Below are positions 16,269 to 22,624 of a stretch of DNA of 42,732 nucleotides, piece after piece. The DNA is from an uncultured Clostridia bacterium (lineage in GTDB: Bacteria > Bacillota > Clostridia > UBA1381), in contig CAKSNH010000019.1 of NCBI GenBank assembly GCA_934476075.1, forward strand, positions 1 to 42,732, written 5' to 3'. The position numbers and the translations under genes are program-made. Below the pieces are notes generated by a model that had not been told where the DNA came from, made no database searches, and saw only the letters and a list, made by a program, of their open reading frames with translations. Each line of letters starts with the position of its first letter. The first letter of the stretch is position 1.

Positions 16269-16350
16269 AAAAATCAGTCCTTTCCTGTATATAGGGTATG
16301 ACGGAAAATTATTTTTAATGCAAATTTTCTAAAAAAGTTGAAAAAAAGTG

Positions 16351-16379
16351 TTGACAGGTGGGTGATATTCTGCTATAAT
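16351..16379 (+). promoter_or_regulatory. Consensus promoter of the tRNA-Ser pair
   Basis: TTGACA (16351-16356), exactly 17 bp, TATAAT (16374-16379): a perfect sigma-A type consensus, as expected for stable RNA genes. The first tRNA begins 21 nt after the -10. Confidence 0.9.
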
Positions 16380-16399
16380 AAGTTTTGTCAGTTCGACAT

Positions 16400-16487
16400 G
16401 GAGAGATGTCTGAGTGGTTGAAAGAGCCGGTCTTGAAAACCGGTGACGTGCGAGCGTCCGTGGGTTCGAATCCCACTCTCTCCTCCA
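16400..16487 (+). tRNA. tRNA-Ser (anticodon TGA)
   Basis: 88-nt type II tRNA. Acceptor arms GGAGAGA/TCTCTCC, anticodon arm CCGGT-CTTGAAA-ACCGG with TGA, long variable arm, T arm GTGGG-TTCGAAT-CCCAC, and encoded CCA at 16485-16487. The discriminator base (16484) reads T, whereas bacterial tRNA-Ser usually has G; the partner gene at 16558 has G. Confidence 0.95.
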
Positions 16488-16557
16488 CATTCATAATTTA
16501 ATATTATGTACTTACATATGACAGTCAATTCGGCATTGGCTTGTTTGTATGTACTAT

Positions 16558-16648
16558 GGAGAAGTACTCAAGAGGCCGAAGAGGCGCCCCTGCTAAGGGT
16601 GTAGGTCGGGAAACTGGCGCGAGGGTTCAAATCCCTCCTTCTCCGCCA
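16558..16648 (+). tRNA. tRNA-Ser (anticodon GCT)
   Basis: 91-nt type II tRNA. Acceptor arms GGAGAAG/CTTCTCC, anticodon loop CTGCTAA with GCT, long variable arm, T arm GAGGG-TTCAAAT-CCCTC, discriminator G and encoded CCA. Its last 11 bases recur at 18803-18813, suggesting use of this 3' end as an integration site. Confidence 0.95.
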
Positions 16649-16655
16649 AACACAT

Positions 16656-16709
16656 AAACCGCATAAATGCTGATAAATTCAGTGTTCATGCGGTTTTTTA
16701 GTGCTTTTT
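16656..16709 (+). terminator. Terminator of the tRNA-Ser pair; first copy of a 54-bp repeat
   Basis: ACCGCAT/ATGCGGT stem (with a short inner TGAATTTATCA-type hairpin) followed by a T run. The whole 54 bp is repeated without change at 17508-17561. The 250 bp from here to 16960 contain only this terminator and the promoter of the next gene. Confidence 0.85.
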
Positions 16710-16904
16710 AATATTTTTCTGTTGTCCTATTTTGGGTCGATTTTGCCCTGTTTTTCCCGTTAGGTGTAGTCAAGATTATTTGTCGGTTTTATTAAGTTTT
16801 GATAATCCGGTATATAAATGATATATTATGTAATAAAAATATTTTTGATTGCTATATTAACAATTTTAAAAATCATAAATTTTATGTATTTTCTATGAAA
16901 ACTA

Positions 16905-16933
16905 TTGCTTTTTTTATCTAAAAGTGGTATAAT
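16905..16933 (+). promoter_or_regulatory. Promoter of the accessory membrane protein gene
   Basis: TTGCTT (16905-16910), 17 bp, TATAAT (16928-16933), leader of about 20 nt. Confidence 0.7.
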
Positions 16934-16959
16934 AGCCAAAAACATTGGGAGTGATTTTT

Positions 16960-17415
16960 ATGTTTGATAATATAGGCGGAAAAATTAAAATATTAGCACA
17001 AGCAGTATGTTGGATAGGAATTATTTGTGCGGTCATTTTTGGCAGCGTAATGATAATAAATGACAAAGATTTGGCATTTATGGGATTTATGGTTATGATT
17101 ATAGGTTCATTGGTTGCTTGGGTTTCTTCGTTTACTCTTTATGGATTTGGTCAGTTGATAGAAAACACGGATAAATTAGTTTTAAATATTGAAAAAACAC
17201 AATATAAAGACGATGATATATATACCGAAGAAGATTTATTAACAGAGATTAAAAAAGAAAACTATCAAGACCCAAGACTAAAAGATTTTTTGACAGAGAT
17301 AAAAGAAACAGAAACTGCTGATTTGGAGTTAATTTTACAAGACCAAACGGATTTATATTCTGAAGAAGAAATCAATCATATAAAAAATGAATTAGCATCA
17401 AGGAATATTTTATAG
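16960..17415 (+). CDS. Membrane protein of unknown function
   Basis: 151 aa. Two hydrophobic segments (about 9-33 and 40-62) are followed by FGQLIENTDKL and an acidic, helical cytoplasmic tail of about 85 residues with three predicted helices (EEDLLTEIKKEN, LKDFLTEIKETETADLELILQD, SEEEINHIKNELASRNIL). I recognise the general layout from Clostridia hypothetical proteins but no function. The ATG at 16960 has GGGAGTG upstream. It lies between two identical 54-bp terminator copies and is more AT-rich than neighbouring housekeeping genes, which fits acquired DNA. Confidence 0.75.
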   Translation: MFDNIGGKIKILAQAVCWIGIICAVIFGSVMIINDKDLAFMGFMVMIIGSLVAWVSSFTLYGFGQLIENTDKLVLNIEKTQYKDDDIYTEEDLLTEIKKENYQDPRLKDFLTEIKETETADLELILQDQTDLYSEEEINHIKNELASRNIL

Positions 17416-17507
17416 TGGTTGAAATATTAATATATTTTTTTAAATACAAAATATTTGACTAATTAATTGCGAAAAATTAACATACTATTATTTTTGTTAA
17501 ATATAAG

Positions 17508-17561
17508 AAACCGCATAAATGCTGATAAATTCAGTGTTCATGCGGTTTTTTAGTGCTTTTT
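17508..17561 (+). repeat. Second copy of the 54-bp tRNA terminator
   Basis: Identical over 54 bp to 16656-16709, including the ACCGCAT/ATGCGGT stem and T run. The two copies are direct repeats 852 bp apart that bracket a single gene, so this one also ends that gene's transcript. Confidence 0.9.
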
Positions 17562-17684
17562 GATATAAGCATCCAAACTTTTAGTTTTTTGTATAAAAAA
17601 CATTTTTAATACAGTCAGATTATAGATAGTTGTTATTTTATGCCGATAACGGCACAAATTTATTAAAAATATTTTTAATTTTTA

Positions 17685-17713
17685 TTGATTTTATTCCTGT
17701 AATATAGTATAAT
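17685..17713 (+). promoter_or_regulatory. Promoter of the fic gene
   Basis: TTGATT (17685-17690), 17 bp, TATAAT (17708-17713). The 356-bp gap 17416-17771 holds the 54-bp repeat and this promoter only. Confidence 0.7.
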
Positions 17714-17771
17714 ATAGTTAGACATTCGATACTCAAACACACATTACCTGCCTAAGAATCGGAGGAATTTT

Positions 17772-18737
17772 ATGAACTATTTATCTGTATCGCAAATGGC
17801 GAAAAAATGGAATATGTCCGAGCGTGGTGTTAGAAAATACTGTGCCGAGGATAAAATACCCGGTGCGTTCCTGACGGGTAAGACTTGGAATATTCCCGAA
17901 AACGCAGAAAAACCCGAAAGAAAAAATAAAAAGATTGCTGAACCTAAAACTTTGCTTGAAAGATTAAAATCAGAGAAAGCATCTTATCTTTCCGGCGGAA
18001 TATATCATAAAATACAGATTGAACTTACCTATAATTCAAATCACATTGAGGGAAGCAAACTTACTCACGACCAAACGAGATATATTTTTGAAACCAATAC
18101 AATCGGAGTGGAAAATGATGCACTTAATGTTGATGACATTATTGAAACGGCAAATCATTTCAAATGTATCGATATGATAATTGATAATGCAAAATATAAG
18201 CTCACAGAAAAGTTTATAAAACAGTTGCATTATACTTTAAAATCCGGTACATCTGATTCAAGAAAAGATTGGTTTAATGTAGGCGAGTATAAAAAACTCC
18301 CTAATGAAGTCGGAGGCAAGGAAACCGCAAAACCCGAAGATGTTGCAAATAAGATTAAAGAGCTTTTAAAAAGCTATAACCAAAAAGACGAGCATACGCT
18401 TGAAGAAATCATAGACTTTCATTATAATTTTGAAACAATACATCCGTTTCAGGACGGCAACGGCAGAGTCGGAAGACTTATTATGTTTAAAGAATGCCTA
18501 AAAAATAATATTGTTCCGTTTATTATTGATGAGGATTTGAAGATGTTCTATTGCGACAGCAACAAGGTTTCGGGGCACCCACTCGCAATCTCTGATTGCG
18601 ATAGTGGGTCGAGTTCTTATTATAGAGGTCTGTCCGAATGGAAAAATGAAAAAGGCTATTTGACCGATACCTGCCTTGCGGCACAGGATAAGTTTAAAAA
18701 GTATTTGGAGTATTTTAATGTGCCGTATGAGGAATAA
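17772..18737 (+). CDS. Fic domain protein (AMPylase-like) with N-terminal HTH
   Basis: 321 aa. Residues 1-45 form a small excisionase/MerR-like helix-turn-helix (SVSQMAKKWNMSERGVRKYC). A self-inhibitory motif of the S-x-x-x-E-G type lies at SNHIEG (about residue 90), as in class II Fic proteins. The active-site motif HPFQDGNGRVGR starts at H224, so all residues for nucleotide transfer to a hydroxyl side chain of a target protein are kept. Between Y260 and the usual YRGLSEW segment there are 23 extra residues (261-283) coded by a palindromic insert, described separately. GGAGG precedes the ATG. Not paired with an antitoxin gene; the target is unknown. Confidence 0.9.
   Translation: MNYLSVSQMAKKWNMSERGVRKYCAEDKIPGAFLTGKTWNIPENAEKPERKNKKIAEPKTLLERLKSEKASYLSGGIYHKIQIELTYNSNHIEGSKLTHDQTRYIFETNTIGVENDALNVDDIIETANHFKCIDMIIDNAKYKLTEKFIKQLHYTLKSGTSDSRKDWFNVGEYKKLPNEVGGKETAKPEDVANKIKELLKSYNQKDEHTLEEIIDFHYNFETIHPFQDGNGRVGRLIMFKECLKNNIVPFIIDEDLKMFYCDSNKVSGHPLAISDCDSGSSSYYRGLSEWKNEKGYLTDTCLAAQDKFKKYLEYFNVPYEE
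18552..18620 (+). repeat. In-frame palindromic insertion in fic
   Basis: 69 bp (23 codons) that interrupt the otherwise conserved LKMFY-YRGLSEW stretch. Inside is a strong hairpin at 18577-18609: ACCCACT+CGCAATC, loop TCT, GATTGCG, a 2-nt bulge, AGTGGGT. The length is a multiple of three and no stop is introduced. Boundaries are inferred from the usual Fic sequence. Confidence 0.6.
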
Positions 18738-18802
18738 TTGCAATCAAACTAAATCGTGTATTTTGCGTGTATGAATGATTAGGATATTGAGAGAAGTTTG
18801 AA

Positions 18803-18813
18803 CTTCTCCGCCA
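18803..18813 (+). repeat. Copy of the tRNA-Ser(GCT) 3' end (candidate attR)
   Basis: CTTCTCCGCCA equals the last 11 bases of the tRNA at 16638-16648. It is preceded by GAGAAGTTTGAACTTCTC, which folds like a T arm. Together with the tRNA it would delimit a 2.2-kb inserted segment. Confidence 0.45.
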
Positions 18814-18818
18814 TTGAT

Positions 18819-18850
18819 AAATACACTTGTTTTGAGTGTATTTATTTTTT
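18819..18850 (+). terminator. Terminator downstream of fic
   Basis: AAATACACT (18819-18827) pairs with AGTGTATTT (18835-18843), followed by a T run. Confidence 0.8.
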
Positions 18851-18919
18851 TACATAAAAATATATTTTTTGTTTAGAAGTTAAGAGAAAGTTTGTGTTTT
18901 ATTATTTAGGAGAAAGATA

Positions 18920-20866
18920 ATGCAAAAGAAAATGAAACAATTTAAAACATGGATAGCAATAATAATGATATTGGTTTTGTGGACAATTTCATGCGGAGCA
19001 ATTTCGATTGATGAAACCGACAAAACAAATTTCACAAATCTTATTGTGTTTGCAAAATTTTCCGGTGAAGAAGAATTTGTAAATAAAGTTTATGCGGATA
19101 CGACAGTCCGCAATATTTTGGATAATACATATAATAAAAGTGTGTATAGTGTAGCAAACTACTTTAAAACGGTGAGCAATGGAAAAATGAATATGCAGAC
19201 GCTTTACCTTTTTGACAAAGATAATTCGCTTACACTTTCAAAACCACGAGGATATTATGCCGAAAGGGACGACCAAAACCCTGACGGCTACGAGAGCGGT
19301 GAGGAAAATTCCAGAATGTATGAACTTAGAGTCGATTGGGCAAATGCAGTTTCAAATGCGATTGCAGGCGGAAACAAGCCGCAGGATATAGAGGGAAATC
19401 AATATAATTTTGCGGACCTTGACCGAAATCATGACGGAAAATTTGATTTAATTACTGTTATTTACAAAAATACAGAGCAAAGTATATCGGTTGGTTGGGG
19501 AGCACCGCTTTGGGATTATCAAACGTATTCAAATATGGTTTCGGCAGAGGAAGGTGCTAATACTTATCAAAGCGGAGAATATTTGCAGCTGACCTGTAAT
19601 TATGAAAATGCGAATGGGTCAATTTTATACCGTGGCGAAGACGGACTTCCTATCTTGTCAAACGGTAAAATGTGTCATGAAACTATGCACGCACTTGGTT
19701 TGAAAGACCTTTACCGTTCAAATCAATCCAGTGCGGTGTATTATATGTCGCTTATGGGAAAACATCTTTCTCCGATAGGACAGTATATTTCCGTTAAAGA
19801 ACGGGAGTCGCTCGGCTGGCTTGACGAAAATCAAATTAAGACGATTGATAAAAATGGTACATACACAATTTCGCTTGCGTCGGATAAGGACGGCGTGGTT
19901 GCGTATAAACGAGATTTGCCTAACGGAAAAACGCTCTATTTGGAATATCGTAGATTTGATGAATACAGCAATAAATATGATAATAAAAATAAAAAAATCT
20001 ATTTGTGCAATAGCGGTGATTTGATTAAAGGTGTAACGCTTAAAAGCGGACTTGTTTGCTATCTTGCCAATACCGGTGTGCGGTTTCCGTCTAATATAAA
20101 TACATCGGGTGCTGTATGGAATATGGAAGTGGTTTCTCACGGACAGTATTTCACCATGTCGGATTGTGCGGTTGGAGAGGACGAAGAACTTTATATCGGT
20201 AATGACATATTTGTTTATGTGGACAGAATGGCGGAAAATGAGTTGGATTTTGAAATCAGTGGAATTGAAGAAATAAGTCCAAGCGAAAGCCCGAGTGTAA
20301 GCCCAAGTGCAAGCCCGAGTGTAAGCCCAAGTGTAAGCCCAAGTGTAAGTCCAAGCGAAAGTCCAAGTGTAAGCCCAAGTGCAAGTCCGAGTGTAAGTCC
20401 GAGTGTAAGTCCGAGTGTAAGTCCGAGTGTAAGTCCGAGTGTAAGTCCGAGTGTAAGCCCAAGCGAAAGTCCGAGTGTAAGCCCAAGTGTAAGCCCAAGC
20501 CCAAGTCCAAGTCCAAGCCCAAGTATAAGCCCAAGTATAAGCCCAAGTATAAGCCCAAGTATAAGCCCAAGTGCAAGCCCAAGTATAAGCCCAAGCGAAA
20601 GTCCGAGTGTAAGCCCAAGCCCGAAAATTGAGTGCAGTATTGAGGGAGAGAATTTATTTGTGAAACTCAAAAGCGGTAGTTCGGGCGGGACACTTTTGGT
20701 TGCAGAGTTTGGTTCAAACAGTGAACTGCTGCGTGTGATTGCACATTCACCGCAGGAAGAATTGAATATTCAGCTATTTCCCGAAACCCGCACGGCAAAG
20801 GTTATGTGGTGGAATTCTCTTGAAGAAGCAGTTCCTATTACAGATGCAAAAACGGAAGTGAAATAA
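18920..20866 (+). CDS. Secreted M6-like zinc metalloprotease with Ser-Pro repeats
   Basis: 648 aa. An N-terminal signal sequence ends near residue 25 (WTISCGA; a weak lipobox, so lipidation is possible). The catalytic domain (about 36-440) carries HETMHALGLKD (H253, E254, H257, D263), the HExxHxxGxxD zinc motif of M6/immune-inhibitor-A-like peptidases, and a calcium-type DLDRNHDGKFD loop. About 29 tetrapeptide repeats of SPS[VAEIP] follow (about 452-568), then an 80-residue C-terminal module ending AKVMWWNSLEEAVPI. The repeats look like a wall-spanning linker. The ATG at 18920 follows AGGAG. Substrate unknown. No clear promoter; no anchor motif at the C-terminus. Confidence 0.82.
   Translation: MQKKMKQFKTWIAIIMILVLWTISCGAISIDETDKTNFTNLIVFAKFSGEEEFVNKVYADTTVRNILDNTYNKSVYSVANYFKTVSNGKMNMQTLYLFDKDNSLTLSKPRGYYAERDDQNPDGYESGEENSRMYELRVDWANAVSNAIAGGNKPQDIEGNQYNFADLDRNHDGKFDLITVIYKNTEQSISVGWGAPLWDYQTYSNMVSAEEGANTYQSGEYLQLTCNYENANGSILYRGEDGLPILSNGKMCHETMHALGLKDLYRSNQSSAVYYMSLMGKHLSPIGQYISVKERESLGWLDENQIKTIDKNGTYTISLASDKDGVVAYKRDLPNGKTLYLEYRRFDEYSNKYDNKNKKIYLCNSGDLIKGVTLKSGLVCYLANTGVRFPSNINTSGAVWNMEVVSHGQYFTMSDCAVGEDEELYIGNDIFVYVDRMAENELDFEISGIEEISPSESPSVSPSASPSVSPSVSPSVSPSESPSVSPSASPSVSPSVSPSVSPSVSPSVSPSVSPSESPSVSPSVSPSPSPSPSPSISPSISPSISPSISPSASPSISPSESPSVSPSPKIECSIEGENLFVKLKSGSSGGTLLVAEFGSNSELLRVIAHSPQEELNIQLFPETRTAKVMWWNSLEEAVPITDAKTEVK
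20275..20622 (+). repeat. 12-bp tandem repeat array in the metalloprotease gene
   Basis: About 29 copies of a 12-bp unit (type AGTGTAAGCCCA) coding SPSV, SPSA, SPSE, SPSI or SPSP. Synonymous changes (AGT/AGC, CCA/CCG) are spread through the array. All units are whole codons, so slippage would alter length without a frameshift. Confidence 0.95.
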
Positions 20867-21024
20867 AAAATATATTTGAGCACAGAGGGGGACTGTTTAA
20901 AAAGTCCGTTAAAAAACAAAAAAGACTGTTGGCAGTATAAAAACGATAAAGAATATTAAAAAAATTGCTCATTTTAATCAAGGTTTATTTTGTTTACACA
21001 AAAATCTAATAATTCTTAAAAAAC

Positions 21025-21055
21025 AAAAGGACCTCTCAATGTGAGAGCTCCTTTT
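21025..21055. terminator. Bidirectional terminator between metalloprotease and corA
   Basis: AAAAGGACCTCTC / GAGAGCTCCTTTT stem with one mismatch, with T runs on both strands. The 158 bp before it (20867-21024) show no gene. Confidence 0.85.
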
Positions 21056-21063
21056 TGTATATC

Positions 21064-21990
21064 TTAGAACAATCGTTTTTTATTCAATATAATACCTACT
21101 ACCAATGCAACCACTGCCGATATTGCAATTACAAACCAAAAATTAGGTATAGGCAGATTATCAACATTCATACCGTACAAACTTGCGAATATCTGAGGTA
21201 TAGCCATCAGAATAGTGATACTTGTAAGCACTTTCATAACGATATTCAAATTGTTTGATATAATAGATGCGAATGCGTCCATAGTACCGCTAAGAATATT
21301 TGAGTATATATTTGACATCTCTATCGCTTGCTTGATTTCGATAAGCACATCTTCAATTAAGTCCTTATCTTCCTCGTACATTTTGATTACACGTCCACGC
21401 ATTATTTTTTCCAGCGTTGATTCGTCGGCTTTTAATGAAGTAGAGAAGAACACCAAGCTCTTTTCCAAATCCAACAGCTGTATAAGTTCTTTATTTCTCA
21501 TTGAAACGTGCAATTCACGCTCTACCATATTACTCATCTTATCAATTTGTTTAAGGTCCTGCAAGTAGCGTGTAGCCATTTTATACATTATTTGCAGCAA
21601 GAAACGGGTTTTCAAATTAGTGTAGACTGATTTTACTTTACCCGATGTAAAGTCTGTTATTATGTCATTTTCTTTCAGACAAACCGTAACGATATGTTTA
21701 TTTGTCATAATAACACCAAGCGGAATAGTACAATACTGAACAACGCCATGTTCTTTTGCGTCAGGGTACGGAATATCCACGATAACCAATGTGCTCCCGT
21801 CCTCACTGTCTATATGCGAGGTTTCCTCCTCATCAAGTGCGGCATATATAAATTCAGCCTCAATATTAATTGAGTTTATAACCTGATTAATTTCTTCCGC
21901 TGTCGGATTAACAAGATTAATCCATGTATCTTCCTCAAATTTGTCTGTTCTTACAATTCTTCCTTCTTCGGTTTTATAAATTCCAAGCAT
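21064..21990 (-). CDS. corA: CorA family Mg2+/divalent cation transporter
   Basis: 308 aa, full length. CorA pentamers form a channel for Mg2+ (or Co2+/Ni2+) through two C-terminal membrane helices. The GMN selectivity motif is present (YGMNVDNLP), after TM1 (VLTSITILMAIPQIFASL) and before TM2 (FWFVIAISAVVALVVGII); the cytoplasmic domain has the usual long helices. The start at 21990 is fixed by AAAGGAGG; the frame is open upstream but that stretch is the RNA leader. The gene stands behind an M-box riboswitch, which supports Mg2+ as the physiological ion. Confidence 0.95.
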   Translation of the reverse strand: MLGIYKTEEGRIVRTDKFEEDTWINLVNPTAEEINQVINSINIEAEFIYAALDEEETSHIDSEDGSTLVIVDIPYPDAKEHGVVQYCTIPLGVIMTNKHIVTVCLKENDIITDFTSGKVKSVYTNLKTRFLLQIMYKMATRYLQDLKQIDKMSNMVERELHVSMRNKELIQLLDLEKSLVFFSTSLKADESTLEKIMRGRVIKMYEEDKDLIEDVLIEIKQAIEMSNIYSNILSGTMDAFASIISNNLNIVMKVLTSITILMAIPQIFASLYGMNVDNLPIPNFWFVIAISAVVALVVGIILNKKRLF

Positions 21991-22010
21991 GATATTTCCT
22001 CCTTTATACA

Positions 22011-22082
22011 TCACAAATATCTGCCTGTAAAATTCGGGCAGATATAGATTATTAAGTTTTTCCCAGGACCACCTGCGTCCAC
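22011..22082 (-). CDS. Candidate leader ORF (23 codons) upstream of corA
   Basis: GTG (22080-22082) lies 8 nt after a perfect AGGAGG (22091-22096) and opens a 23-codon frame VDAGGPGKNLIIYICPNF... ending in TGA at 22011, 20 nt before the corA ATG. The second half of this frame forms a 9-bp hairpin (22017-22045; ATATCTGCC/GGCAGATAT) that ends shortly before the corA RBS. Layout suggests translation of the short frame could affect corA initiation. No homology is known to me; the frame could also be chance. Confidence 0.4.
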   Translation of the reverse strand: MDAGGPGKNLIIYICPNFTGRYL

Positions 22083-22116
22083 GCTGCCCACCTCCTGTAA
22101 AATAAAAAATTGTAAT

Positions 22117-22151
22117 AAAAAAATCGCACGTTTCCTCAACAAAACGGCGAT
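22117..22151 (-). terminator. Riboswitch-controlled terminator upstream of corA
   Basis: On the - strand ATCGC-CGTTT ... AAACG-T-GCGAT followed by seven T (22117-22123). It lies just downstream of the M-box and about 130 nt before corA, as expected for an attenuator that stops transcription when Mg2+ is plentiful. Confidence 0.8.
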
Positions 22152-22171
22152 ACCACAATAAAAAAACATGA

Positions 22172-22336
22172 TATTACCCAATCGTTGAGCTTCGGCTTCA
22201 CACGACATAGGGACTTCCCAACTATATTAGACAAAACCTTAATTCGGCAGTGTCAGCTGACTCGTTGGCGTCTTTCGACATTTCCGAGCAATAGTGTATA
22301 TTCGTGTGGTAACCTCACCTAACAGGTAGATTATCA
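22172..22336 (-). promoter_or_regulatory. M-box (ykoK) Mg2+ riboswitch
   Basis: The - strand carries the M-box landmarks in order: CTGTTAGGTGAGGTTACC, then TGCTCGGAAATGTCGAAAGACGCCAACGAGTCA (given in parts: TGCTCGGAAATGTCG and AAAGACGCCAACGAGTCA), and the closing GAAGCCGAAGCTCAACGATTG. These match the conserved core of the ykoK leader that binds several Mg2+ ions and represses Mg2+ uptake genes. It is followed by a terminator and corA. Confidence 0.92.
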
Positions 22337-22367
22337 ACTATATTGATTTTTCATACTTACATGATTA

Positions 22368-22396
22368 ATTATATACCCATAAATACTATAAGTCAA
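22368..22396 (-). promoter_or_regulatory. Promoter of the corA leader
   Basis: On the - strand TTGACT (22391-22396), 17 bp, TATAAT (22368-22373). It gives a leader of about 370 nt before corA. Between 22397 and 22550 nothing else was seen. Confidence 0.8.
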
Positions 22397-22550
22397 TGTA
22401 CTTTTTGAAAAAATTAAATAAATTTTTTGTAAAGTTACAATAGATGTGTTACATTCCGAAATATTTTATTACGAGATAAACTCATAACAAAATATTACGC
22501 AAAAAAAGAATAGCAAGTGAAACTTCTATTATAGTTAATTCACCACAAAA

Positions 22551-22593
22551 AAACAAAAGTATCTGCGGTATTCACCACAAATACTTTTGTTTT
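22551..22593 (-). terminator. Terminator of the GH30-GH43 gene
   Basis: Arms AAACAAAAGTAT (22551-22562) and ATACTTTTGTTT (22582-22593), with inner GCGGT/ACCaC pairing, followed by T residues on the - strand. Confidence 0.85.
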
Positions 22594-22624
22594 TATCATT
22601 ATTATTAAAAGTTGAGAGTGCTTA

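Noticed and set aside
18036..18743. Short - strand frames inside fic as an antitoxin
   Set aside because: They are antisense shadows without RBS; Fic already carries its inhibitory SNHIEG motif.
20275..20622. Possible CRISPR array
   Set aside because: Units are 12 bp, contiguous, and coding; there are no unique spacers.
20215..20670. Long - strand frame with Leu-Gly repeats opposite the metalloprotease
   Set aside because: It is the complement of the SPSx 12-bp array; it has no RBS, no promoter and a meaningless repeat composition.
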